DNA of 64,000 bases, taken from positions 7,254,001 through 7,318,000 of the forward strand of contig OZ241368.1 in assembly GCA_965200525.1 (NCBI GenBank), written 5' to 3'. Below are positions 33,182 to 40,948 of the stretch, in pieces. The translations under genes were made by a program, and so were the position numbers. The notes beneath the pieces are model-generated. The model ran no database searches. It was not told the origin of the DNA and was given only the letters and a program-made list of their open reading frames with translations. The stretch comes from JANNPJ01 sp965200525 (GTDB lineage: Bacteria; Actinomycetota; Actinomycetes; Actinomycetales; Kineosporiaceae). Position 1 is the first letter of the stretch, and the number at the start of each line of letters is the position of its first letter.

Positions 33182-33994
33182 TCAATGACCGAGGGCTGCT
33201 CCCCCGTCGACGGTCAGGTCGTGCATGGTGATGTGGGAGGCCTGTTCGGACAGCAGAAAGACGATGGCATCGGCAACATCGCTGGGCCGGGCCAGCTTGC
33301 CCAGCGGAATGCCGAGCCGGAACGTCTCGGGCGTGCCCTCGATGGAAGCGCGCCGGGCCTCACCGTCGGCCCACAGCGAGGTGAGCATGGCGGTGTCGGT
33401 CGAGCCGGGAGCGACCACGTTGCAGCGGATCCCGTAGGGTGCGGCCTCCAGCCCCAGCGTCTTGGTGAAGCTGGCGGCGGCTGCCTTGGACGCCGCGTAG
33501 GCAGCCATGTGCCAGCGCGGCGTGTGGGCGGAGTTCGAGGCGATGGTCACCACCGCTCCTGAGCGGCGTCGCATCATGCGGCTCACCACCGCCCGGCTCA
33601 TGTTGAAGACACCGGTGGTGTTGACGGCGAACGTGGCGCTCCAGTCCGCCTCGCTCAAGGTGACGGCCGCGCCGGTGCGCAGGATCCCCGCCGCGTTCAC
33701 CAGGTAGTCAATCGGGCCGAGATCACGCTCGATCTGGTCGACTACCTGCTCGACGCCGGCACCGGAGGTCACGTCAGCGCAGTACGCACGCACTCGGGCG
33801 CCGCTCTCGACCAGCTCGCTGACCACCCGGTCGAGAGCCTTCTGATCTAGGTCGAGCGCGGCCACCTTCATCCCCTGGGCTGCCAGGGACGTGACCACCG
33901 CCTGCCCGATTCCGCCACCGGCCCCTGTGACGACCGCGACGTGTACCGCGGTGGCGCCGGGGTCGACGGTAGGCACTGTTGCTGTCGTGGACAT
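33182..33994 (-). CDS. EntA/DhbA-like 2,3-dihydro aromatic dehydrogenase
   Basis: This 270-residue SDR closely resembles EntA/DhbA, which aromatises 2,3-dihydro-2,3-dihydroxybenzoate. AVVTGAGGGIGQAVVTSLA binds NAD, the catalytic Ser/Tyr/Lys fall in TIASNSAHTPRWHMAAYAAS plus K, and the C-terminal part NVVAPGSTDTAML, GIPLGKLARPSDVADA and VDGGAALG is family-specific. Here the likely substrate is the PhzD product, giving 3-hydroxyanthranilate with NADH release. It is placed between the amidohydrolase (2 bp apart) and phzD. Use of true dihydro-dihydroxybenzoate is less likely because no EntC/EntB pair is present. Confidence 0.92.
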   Translation of the reverse strand: MSTTATVPTVDPGATAVHVAVVTGAGGGIGQAVVTSLAAQGMKVAALDLDQKALDRVVSELVESGARVRAYCADVTSGAGVEQVVDQIERDLGPIDYLVNAAGILRTGAAVTLSEADWSATFAVNTTGVFNMSRAVVSRMMRRRSGAVVTIASNSAHTPRWHMAAYAASKAAAASFTKTLGLEAAPYGIRCNVVAPGSTDTAMLTSLWADGEARRASIEGTPETFRLGIPLGKLARPSDVADAIVFLLSEQASHITMHDLTVDGGAALGH

Positions 33995-33996
33995 GA

Positions 33997-35481
33997 TCAG
34001 CTCCTGACCTTCTGAGGACGACGGGTGACCTGCTGGGCCAGGTCGGGATCGATTCCGAGACAGCGCACCGAGAACGAGGACAGGGCCTGGAGGTACTCGT
34101 TCTGGAGCCGGTCCTCATCCAGGTGCGTGCTCGTGCCCGCCTGCAGCAGGATCTGTCCAGCCACGATGACGGTGTCGACGTCGTGCGAGCCACCCAGAGT
34201 TAGGAATGCCTCCAGGGGGCGGGGATTGAGCAGGTAGCGCCAGTCGTCGACTCCGACGAGCACCACATCGGCCTGCTTGCCCGGTTCCAGGCTTCCGATC
34301 TGGTCGCCCCAGTCCAGTCCGCGAGCGCCGATGCGGGTGGCCATCGCCAGCGCATCGGTGGGCAGCACTTCGGTGGGATCGGCGGACATCTCGTTCCAGG
34401 ACTGCCAGGCCGCCCGCATGGCTTCGGCCATCCCCCCGATCGGCAGGGCCGCGCCGTCGGTGGACACCGAGACGTCGAGCCCGGCCCGGCGCAGCTGTGG
34501 GATCAGGCGGGTCTCGCTGAGGGACGACTCCCCCGCGCCGCCGTACTTGGCCGGCGAATGGCTGATGTGTGCGTTCGCGGCGATCAGCAGGTCCCGCTCG
34601 CCGTCGTCGGCGAACGCGGTGTGCACGGCCATGAATCGGTTCGTCAGCAGCCCGAGCTCGGCGAACCGGCGCACCGGACTCTGCCCGTAGTAGGCCTGCA
34701 TGGCCGCGCTCTCGTGTCGCAGGGCGCCCACATGGGTGGCGAAGGGAACGTCGTGGCGGGCCACCAGGTCCGCGAACCCGGCGCCGAGCTCGTCGCTCAT
34801 GTTGATCCCGTAGACCGCCGAAGGACGTGCTCTCACCCGTCCGGAGTCGTCCTGGGCGCACTGCAGGATCAGCCCCTCGATCCGGGCCAGCAGGACGTCG
34901 GGATCGCGGGTGCGCCGGAACGACGATTCGCCGGGCAGGCAGACCGTGTCACCGGCCCAGGTGCTGACGCTGCAGCGAATGCCGAGCTGGCGGGCGGCCG
35001 CCAGCAGGGCCTCGGGCCGGTTCAGCGAACCCACGTCCCCCAGGGTGGTGACGCCCGAACGCAGCTGTGTCCACATCGAGTACCGGGCGATGGCCAGTGC
35101 CTCGTCTGGTCGCAGAGCCTCGATGATTCCCGCGAACTTGTCGAAGGCTGCGGAGATGGCCGGAAGGTCCCCACCACCGGCCATGAAGGCAGCGACGTCG
35201 CCGCGGTCCGAGGCCGGCCGCAGGGCACCCTTGAACGGCAGCCTCATGGCGAACATGTCGTGCCAGTGAGCGTTGACGAACCCCGGCAGGATCATCTTGC
35301 CGCGGGCGTCGATGATCTGCAGGTTCGGCCAGTCGGCTGCCGGTACCTGCGCCTCGACCTGGCCGGTCGGCCCGACGGCTACGATGCGCTCGCCGTCCAC
35401 GAGCACGGCTCCCCCAGGGATGACCTGGTCACTGGCGTCGGCGGGGTACAGGCAGCCGTTTCTGATCAGCAAGGTGGTCAT
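33997..35481 (-). CDS. Amidohydrolase, candidate benzoxazole-forming cyclase
   Basis: This 494-residue protein belongs to the metal-dependent amidohydrolase superfamily (chlorohydrolase/cytosine-deaminase type). The HxH pair is in LPGFVNAHWHDMF (about residues 72-74), the third His in VPFATHVGAL, the fourth in FMAVHTAF and the metal-binding Asp in VSVSTDGAALPIGG. Amidohydrolases of this type close the oxazole ring in A33853, nataxazole and caboxamycin biosynthesis, acting on the ester or amide of 3-hydroxyanthranilate. The same partners (AMP ligase, carrier protein, KAS III, 3-hydroxyanthranilate enzymes) surround it here. A hydrolase of another kind cannot be excluded without testing. Its ATG touches the carrier protein stop. 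Confidence 0.88.
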   Translation of the reverse strand: MTTLLIRNGCLYPADASDQVIPGGAVLVDGERIVAVGPTGQVEAQVPAADWPNLQIIDARGKMILPGFVNAHWHDMFAMRLPFKGALRPASDRGDVAAFMAGGGDLPAISAAFDKFAGIIEALRPDEALAIARYSMWTQLRSGVTTLGDVGSLNRPEALLAAARQLGIRCSVSTWAGDTVCLPGESSFRRTRDPDVLLARIEGLILQCAQDDSGRVRARPSAVYGINMSDELGAGFADLVARHDVPFATHVGALRHESAAMQAYYGQSPVRRFAELGLLTNRFMAVHTAFADDGERDLLIAANAHISHSPAKYGGAGESSLSETRLIPQLRRAGLDVSVSTDGAALPIGGMAEAMRAAWQSWNEMSADPTEVLPTDALAMATRIGARGLDWGDQIGSLEPGKQADVVLVGVDDWRYLLNPRPLEAFLTLGGSHDVDTVIVAGQILLQAGTSTHLDEDRLQNEYLQALSSFSVRCLGIDPDLAQQVTRRPQKVRS

Positions 35482-35801
35482 CAGGCAATCCGTTCGGTGG
35501 CGGCGGTTGTGGTGTCGGTGGCGGCATGCAGACCAGCCGCGGTGGCAGCGGCGACGTCCCAGGCGGTGAGCAGGTGCTGGTGCCAGGCCTCGATGGTCGG
35601 GTCGGCGACGAGGTCGCCCAGGCGCAACTGGACGCCGAGTCGCCGCCAGCGGGTGATCAGGCGCATCGTGTCCAGCGAGCTGATGCCGAGCATCACCAGG
35701 TTGGCGTCGGCATCGATCGCCTCGGGGTCGAGCTCGACGATGTCGGCGATGATGTGCCTCAGGTCGGTGACGGTGGGCGCTAGGGGCAGGGAAGCGGGCA
35801 T
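35481..35801 (-). CDS. Aryl/acyl carrier protein
   Basis: This 106-residue protein has one carrier-protein domain: a helix, then LGISSLDTMRLITRWRRLGV with the Ser of the phosphopantetheine site (the usual DSL reads SSL), followed by TIEAWHQHLL. It would carry salicylate as a thioester after activation by the adjacent AMP ligase. The C-terminal 25 residues are Ala/Thr-rich and probably disordered. It sits between the ligase (42 bp) and the amidohydrolase (stop and start touching), so it belongs to the benzoxazole operon. Confidence 0.9.
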   Translation of the reverse strand: MPASLPLAPTVTDLRHIIADIVELDPEAIDADANLVMLGISSLDTMRLITRWRRLGVQLRLGDLVADPTIEAWHQHLLTAWDVAAATAAGLHAATDTTTAATERIA

Positions 35802-35843
35802 GACGTCGTCCTCTCTTCGATCGATTCCTCGTGGGAACGCTTT

Positions 35844-37496
35844 TCAGGCCACCGGAGCGGGCGACCAGGTTCGTGCGATGGTGCGATCGGCTGCCGCTGA
35901 GGCCAGCACCTTTTTGTCGATCTTTCCCAGTGGAGTCAGCGGAAAGGCCTCGATGAACTCGACGCGGTCGGGCAGCTTGTAGTCGGCCAGCCCCCGAGCG
36001 CGCAGAGTCTCCTTGAGTTCTCGCAGGCTCGGCTGGGGCCCGGACCCCACGAGGAAGGCATAGGTCTGCTCGCCGAACAGGTCGTGCGGGGCCGCCACCA
36101 CGGCGGCGCCCGAGACTCCCTCATGAGTGAGCAGATGCCCTTCCACCTCACCGGCGGAAATCTTGTCCCCGCCGCGGATCACCACGTCCTTGAGCCGGCC
36201 CTCGATCACCAGCCGCCCGTCGGGACGCAGCCGGGCCAGGTCGCCCGAACGGTAGAAGCCATCGGCGGTGAACGCCCGTGCGTTGTGTTCGGGCGCCCGG
36301 TAGTAGCCGCGCAGCGTGTACGGCCCGCGCACCAGCAGCTCGCCAATCTGCCCCGCGGGGCAGTCACCATCGCCCTCATCGACGATGCGGACCTCGTCGG
36401 CCTCCGAGATCGGGATGCCCTGGGTGTTCAGCGCCACCTCGTCCTCGTCATCCGCCCTGGTCATGGACAGCAGTCCCTCGGCCATGCCGAACACCTGCTG
36501 CAGCCGGCAGCCCAGGGCCGGTCCGATCCGCACCGCGAGATCGTGGTGCAACTTGGCCCCGCCGATCTGCACGGTGCGTAGGCTCGACAGATCAGCCTGC
36601 TCCCAGGTGATCGCCTCCACCCACAGTTGCGCGACGCTGGGCACCAGGGAGGTCAGCGTGACCCCCTCGGTCTCGATGAGCTTGAAGCAGTCCTCGGGGG
36701 TGGGATCTTCGGCGATGACGACGGTGCCGCCGACCGCCAGGGTGCCGACCACCCCGGGACAGCCCCAGGTGAAGTTGAACTCCACCGGCAGGGCGGCCAG
36801 ATACACCTCCTGGGGGCCGATCTCGCAGACACGAGCAACCGTCCTGATCTGGCAGTGATAGTCCGAGTGGGTGCGCGGGATGAGCTTGGGCAGAGCGGTG
36901 GTGCCCCCGGAGATCAGGAAGAAGGCCACATCCTCGGCGTCCTGCACGGGGGCCGCCACCGCCGGGGCATCGACGTCGTCCAGACCGACGAATCCCGCAC
37001 GGGCCGGCAGTGGGCCGGCTCCCAGCACGAACACCTGCTGTACCGAGTCGACCTCGGCCAGCATCTGCTCGCCGAGGGCGAGGTGGTCGAAGCCGCGGTA
37101 CTGCCCGGGCACCACGTACGCGACCGCCTCGGACAGTCGGCACAGGTGGCCGATCTCGTTGGCCCGGTGCGACACGAGAGAGAACACCGGTTTGGCGCCG
37201 AGCTGGAACAGGGCGAAGGCCACGATCACGAACTCCGCGACATTCGGCAGTTGCAGCACCACACGGTCCCCGGACCGGATGCCGTGGGCGGCGAATCCGG
37301 CCGCGCGCCGATCGACGGCATCGGCCAACTGCTGGAAACTGAGACGACCGCCGGCGTCGACCAGGGCGGTGGCCTGCGCGAACTGCTGTGCCCACCTGCG
37401 AGGCAGTTCGCCCAGAGTTTCAGAGTGCCAATGGCCCTGGTCACGGTAGGCGGCGGCGAACGCCTCCGGCCACGGTGTGCATCCTGACAGCATCAT
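35844..37496 (-). CDS. Salicyl-AMP ligase (EntE/DhbE/YbtE family)
   Basis: This 550-residue stand-alone aryl-acid adenylation enzyme has ISGGTTALPKLIPRTHSDYH, LPVEFNFTWGCPGVVG, QVFGMAEGLLSMTRADD, FYRSGDLA and the catalytic Lys in LTPLGKIDKKVL. Aligned to DhbE by these motifs, the Ser240 position is Cys and the Val337 position is Leu, the pattern of salicylate-activating rather than 2,3-dihydroxybenzoate-activating enzymes. It would load salicylate, made by the salicylate synthase of the same operon, on the carrier protein encoded next. Its start overlaps the KAS III stop by one base (TGATG). 3-Hydroxyanthranilate as a second substrate is possible. Confidence 0.93.
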   Translation of the reverse strand: MMLSGCTPWPEAFAAAYRDQGHWHSETLGELPRRWAQQFAQATALVDAGGRLSFQQLADAVDRRAAGFAAHGIRSGDRVVLQLPNVAEFVIVAFALFQLGAKPVFSLVSHRANEIGHLCRLSEAVAYVVPGQYRGFDHLALGEQMLAEVDSVQQVFVLGAGPLPARAGFVGLDDVDAPAVAAPVQDAEDVAFFLISGGTTALPKLIPRTHSDYHCQIRTVARVCEIGPQEVYLAALPVEFNFTWGCPGVVGTLAVGGTVVIAEDPTPEDCFKLIETEGVTLTSLVPSVAQLWVEAITWEQADLSSLRTVQIGGAKLHHDLAVRIGPALGCRLQQVFGMAEGLLSMTRADDEDEVALNTQGIPISEADEVRIVDEGDGDCPAGQIGELLVRGPYTLRGYYRAPEHNARAFTADGFYRSGDLARLRPDGRLVIEGRLKDVVIRGGDKISAGEVEGHLLTHEGVSGAAVVAAPHDLFGEQTYAFLVGSGPQPSLRELKETLRARGLADYKLPDRVEFIEAFPLTPLGKIDKKVLASAAADRTIARTWSPAPVA

Positions 37497-38569
37497 CAGT
37501 CTCCTCTCACAAAGGTGTCGTCGAAGCCTTCGGCCGGATGCGGTTCAAAGGCCGTCACGATCTCGATGACCGCACAACCCACCTCCATGCCGGGAGCCGC
37601 TCCCACCAGGAGCACGTGGTCACCGACCGAGACCTGCCCTGAGGTCCACAGGTGCTGCAGCCCGATGAACGGGTCGGAGGCACCGGTGTGCCCGTTGCCG
37701 CGGCTGAACTCCCAGACCCCCCTGTCGATACTCAGATCGAGCGGATCGAGGAACAGGTCGTGCAGCGCACCGCGGGAGTAGGCGACGTGGCAGACCCGGC
37801 GGATCTTCTCCAGGGACAGCCCCGCCTCGTCCAGTGCCTGCGTCACTGCCGACGACACCAGCGCCCCCAGATCACCCGAGGGCGGAGCGATCCCCTTCAT
37901 CCACTGCTGACGCCAGAACCGGCTGCGCTCGTCGAAGTTCAACGATCGGCCCACGGTGATCCCCGGAGGAAAGAGTTGCTCGCCACCGCGGTGCAGCTCC
38001 TCCATTCCCGGATCCGACACGGCCCCGTACGACAGGAACCGCGCGAACCCTTCGCGGCGCGAGACCACCACCGAGGCGGCTCCGTCCCCGAGCAGGAACA
38101 GCGGCGAGGCGCGCCAGCGGTCGACCAGCGGGGTGGAGAAGTTGTCCGCCGCGGTCAACAGGACCGCCTGCTTCTCCTGCTGATTGCTCAGGCGCTGGGC
38201 CGCCAGCTCCAGGCCGGCGAGCATTCCCAGGCAGCCCTGACGTAGCTCGATCGCCGAGACGGGGGTGGCCAGGGTGTGGCGCAGCACGTAGTGCGGCGCC
38301 GACCACCCGTCCGGGCCCTGATGGTGGGTGGCGCAGTGCACGAGCGATCCGAAGTCCTCCCGGGGGTGCCCGGCCTGGGCCAGTGCCCTCAGCGCCGCCG
38401 TCACCGCCAGATCCGGAGCGGGGGTGTCGCCGGCCACCCGCACCGCCGTCATCCCCGAGAGCTCGGCCAGTTCCTGGTCGTAGAGCCCATCACCGATGGC
38501 CTGCTGGACGCTCACCGCCGGCGGCAGCGCGGTCCCGATCCCGGCCAGGAAGATGCCGTCGAACCTCAT
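37496..38569 (-). CDS. KAS III-like acyltransferase (BomK-type)
   Basis: This 357-residue KAS III (FabH-like) protein keeps plausible catalytic residues: Cys in ELRQGCLGMLAGLELA (about residue 118), His in RVCHVAYSRGAL and Asn in SRGNGHTGASD; the LLGDGAASVVVSR loop is also present. In A33853 biosynthesis a KAS III-like enzyme joins the activated aryl acid to 3-hydroxyanthranilate instead of doing a Claisen condensation, and the same role is likely here with salicyl-carrier protein as donor. The gene starts inside the salicylate synthase stop (ATGA) and ends one base into the ligase gene. It is a homologue of the degenerate KAS III-like protein at 2390-3412. Confidence 0.9.
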   Translation of the reverse strand: MRFDGIFLAGIGTALPPAVSVQQAIGDGLYDQELAELSGMTAVRVAGDTPAPDLAVTAALRALAQAGHPREDFGSLVHCATHHQGPDGWSAPHYVLRHTLATPVSAIELRQGCLGMLAGLELAAQRLSNQQEKQAVLLTAADNFSTPLVDRWRASPLFLLGDGAASVVVSRREGFARFLSYGAVSDPGMEELHRGGEQLFPPGITVGRSLNFDERSRFWRQQWMKGIAPPSGDLGALVSSAVTQALDEAGLSLEKIRRVCHVAYSRGALHDLFLDPLDLSIDRGVWEFSRGNGHTGASDPFIGLQHLWTSGQVSVGDHVLLVGAAPGMEVGCAVIEIVTAFEPHPAEGFDDTFVRGD

Positions 38570-39957
38570 CGTCCGGCCTCGTTCGCGCCGGCCTCGTCCT
38601 GACCCTGGTCGCGACCAGGAGTCTTGTCCTGGGCAGGAACGAGGAAACGCGCAACGCTGTCGAGCTTCTCGCAGGTCTCCTCGAACTCCCGTTCGGGTAC
38701 GGACTGGGCCACAATGCCGGCTCCGGCCCGCAGCCAGGTGCGTCCCTCGCGGCGGTAGACGCTGCGAAGGACCAAGGCCGCATCCATCGACCCATCCTGG
38801 TCAACCGTCATCACCGACCCGGCGTACAGCCCGCGAGCCTGCGGTTCGTAGGTCCGAATGGACTCATAAGCCGGCATTTTCGGCACGCCCGAAGCGGTCA
38901 CAGCCGGAAAGACGGCCCCGAAGGCGTCCCATTCGGCGCGACCGGGCGCCAGCTGGCCCGAGACCTGCGAGGCCAGGTGCTGGACGCTTCCTCGCTCTCG
39001 GATGGCCATGAACTCCGGTACCTCGACCGTCCCGGGAACGCACACATCGAACAGTTCGTCGGCACCGGTCTTGACCGAAATTGCGTGTTCGTAGACCTCT
39101 TTGGGCGAACCGAGCAGATCCGCGCGGAGCGCGGCATTCTCCAGCAGGTCCGCGGTCAGGGCGCGGGTGCCGGCCAGCGGTTGGCTCACGACATGCCCTT
39201 GCGGGCTCACCTTGACGACGATTTCCGGGCTGAAGCCGGCCGCCTCGAGTCCGTCCAGCTCCAGCAGGAAGGAGCGAGCCGGATTGTTTCCGCGCCGACC
39301 GGCGACATAGGTTGCGACGAGGTCAATCTCAGACTCGAGCTCCACCACCCGGGACAGGATGACCTTGTGGTATTCGCCGGCGTTGATCTCCTCGACGGCC
39401 AGCTTGACCGCCTCACGGTAGGCGTCCTCGCCGACGGCCCGGACATCGACGGGCAGCGGCGGGCGACCAGGGCTGGTAGCCGCAGGAGAAACGGAACGCA
39501 GGAGCTGCGCCATGGTCTCCTGATCGGCCGCCCGCAGCACGGCATGGCCCCGACTCAGACGGACCTCGGCGGCAGGCACGAAAAGATGCAGCAGGCGCTC
39601 GTCCCCGATGTGCCGGGTGTCGCCGGCAACGGCATAGGACAGCTCGAACGCGGCCCACCCGTAGGCTCGCCACTGCGGGATCTCGATCTGCTTCAGCAGT
39701 TCGGAGACCAGCTCCAACGGCCGATCGCTCCACGGGCGGACAGTCTCAGGACGACCCTCCTGGGTCAGGCGGGCACCGGTGCGGTCGAGAGTGAGCTCGG
39801 CCCGACGGCCCGCGGCGTACGACCAGGTTCCCCCACTCTCGTAGACGACATGACCTGTGCCAGAACTAGATTCGGCCAGACGTGCGGCCACGAGAAGCGG
39901 GTCCTCCGTCAGCGGGATCTGGGTCTCGAAGTAGTGAAGCCACCTGGTGGGACTCAT
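38566..39957 (-). CDS. Salicylate synthase (MbtI/Irp9 type)
   Basis: This 463-residue enzyme belongs to the chorismate-utilising MST family and resembles mycobactin MbtI along its C-terminal 300 residues: EINAGEYHKVILSRVVELE, ARSFLLELDGLEAAGFSPE, PLAGTRAL, SPKEVYEHAISVKTGADEL, RERGSVQHLASQVSG, FPAVTASGVPK, GRTWLRAGAGIVAQS and EREFEETCEKLD. MbtI-type enzymes convert chorismate via isochorismate to salicylate and pyruvate in one active site. The ATG at 39957 is preceded by an AGGAAGGAA site; an earlier ATG 21 bp upstream is less likely. It heads the eight-gene benzoxazole operon under the 29-bp element at 40029-40057. Confidence 0.96.
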   Translation of the reverse strand: MSPTRWLHYFETQIPLTEDPLLVAARLAESSSGTGHVVYESGGTWSYAAGRRAELTLDRTGARLTQEGRPETVRPWSDRPLELVSELLKQIEIPQWRAYGWAAFELSYAVAGDTRHIGDERLLHLFVPAAEVRLSRGHAVLRAADQETMAQLLRSVSPAATSPGRPPLPVDVRAVGEDAYREAVKLAVEEINAGEYHKVILSRVVELESEIDLVATYVAGRRGNNPARSFLLELDGLEAAGFSPEIVVKVSPQGHVVSQPLAGTRALTADLLENAALRADLLGSPKEVYEHAISVKTGADELFDVCVPGTVEVPEFMAIRERGSVQHLASQVSGQLAPGRAEWDAFGAVFPAVTASGVPKMPAYESIRTYEPQARGLYAGSVMTVDQDGSMDAALVLRSVYRREGRTWLRAGAGIVAQSVPEREFEETCEKLDSVARFLVPAQDKTPGRDQGQDEAGANEAGR

Positions 39958-40028
39958 CGGGGATTTCCTTCCTGGCAATCCGGAACGGGTACCAACCCGC
40001 CGGTGCGGGGCACAGGGTCAATGGCGCT

Positions 40029-40057
40029 GTTACCACTTAAGACATTACGCCGGTAAC
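40029..40057. promoter_or_regulatory. 29-bp dyad element, copy A (shared operator/promoter)
   Basis: On the + strand it starts GTTACCAC, has GACATTA in the centre and ends GGTAAC, so the outer arms are a perfect 6-bp inverted repeat 17 bp apart. It lies 72 bp upstream of the salicylate synthase ATG, in the same orientation and with the same length as the element at 3499-3527. It most likely controls the benzoxazole operon. Confidence 0.75.
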
Positions 40058-40211
40058 GCGCAGGCGGCAGCGGTCAACCCATTAGCAATGGTTGTCAGCG
40101 TGCGAACAAACGACGCCGAGGCGCCCGATCAGCGCCGCGGAAAAGCACTGTCGGGCGCCGGCGATAAGCAGCGCTAATGCCCCGGGAGCTTGATGTCGCC
40201 GCCCGGGCGGG

Positions 40212-40225
40212 TCTGATCGATCAGA
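40212..40225. repeat. 14-bp perfect palindrome after the response regulator gene
   Basis: TCTGATCGATCAGA ends 19 bp past the response-regulator stop, upstream of the salicylate operon. It may be part of a terminator or a secondary operator; there is no other evidence. Confidence 0.35.
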
Positions 40226-40243
40226 TCAGGCGCAGGTCCGTAC

Positions 40244-40849
40244 TCAGATCCAACCCGCCTCGGTGGCGATCCGGATGGCGTCCACCCGGTTTCTGGCGTT
40301 GAGCTTCGTGACGATCTTGGTCAGATAGTTGCGCACTGTGCCGACCGAGACCCGCATCGTCGCCGCGATCTCCGGCGGCTCGGCCCCACCTGCGGCAAGC
40401 TTGAGCACCTGCAGTTCGCGATCGGAGAGGGGAACCTCACCCACGTCCCACGCGCTCAGGGCCAGCTGGGGATCGACGATGCGCCGTCCCGCGGCCACCT
40501 CCCGCACCGCCAGCGCCAGCCGCTCGGGTGGTGCGTCCTTGAGCAGGAAGCCGGACACGGACACCGACAGGGCCCGCCGCAGGGTTCCCGGCCGGCCGAG
40601 TCCGGTGAGGATCAGAGCCCGGCACGACGGCAGGCGCTCGCGCAGCACCGCGGCGGCACTGAGTCCATCGATCACGGGCAGGTCGACATCGATGATGGCC
40701 ACGTCCGGGCGCGTGGCCAGGGCCGTCGGCACGATCTTGTCACCGCTGTCGACCTGGGCGACCACGGTAAAGTCGGGCTCCAGCTCCAACAGGGCAGCCA
40801 GCGCTCCCCGCACCATGTGCATGTCCTCAGCGATGAGGATCTTCAGCAA
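40244..40849 (-). CDS. NarL/FixJ-family response regulator
   Basis: This 201-residue two-component regulator has a receiver domain (LIAEDMHMVRGALAALLE, phospho-acceptor Asp in IIDVDLPVIDG near residue 54, Thr in ILTGLG and Lys in LLKDAPPE) and a C-terminal LuxR-type helix-turn-helix (LSDRELQVLKLAAGG, VSVGTVRNYLTKIV). NarL-type proteins bind dyads as dimers. It lies directly upstream of the salicylate operon, so the 29-bp dyads at 40029 and 3499 are good candidate targets. It follows the histidine kinase gene by 99 bp on the same strand, forming a pair with it. Confidence 0.96.
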   Translation of the reverse strand: MLKILIAEDMHMVRGALAALLELEPDFTVVAQVDSGDKIVPTALATRPDVAIIDVDLPVIDGLSAAAVLRERLPSCRALILTGLGRPGTLRRALSVSVSGFLLKDAPPERLALAVREVAAGRRIVDPQLALSAWDVGEVPLSDRELQVLKLAAGGAEPPEIAATMRVSVGTVRNYLTKIVTKLNARNRVDAIRIATEAGWI

Positions 40850-40948
40850 CCTGCACCCATTTCCCCGAGCGGCCCGGTCCCGATCGCCATCGTCGGTCCT
40901 GTCGCCGGTACATCCAGCCTAACCGTGCTCATCATGCCGCCCTCATCG

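Noticed and set aside
30524..33994. Phenazine biosynthesis
   Set aside because: PhzE and PhzD homologues are present but PhzF, PhzA/B and PhzG are not; the EntA-like dehydrogenase and amidohydrolase point to 3-hydroxyanthranilate and a benzoxazole.
35481..39957. Catechol siderophore (2,3-dihydroxybenzoate) locus
   Set aside because: The chorismate enzyme is MbtI-like salicylate synthase, the adenylation code is for salicylate, and no siderophore transport or ferric reductase genes are seen.
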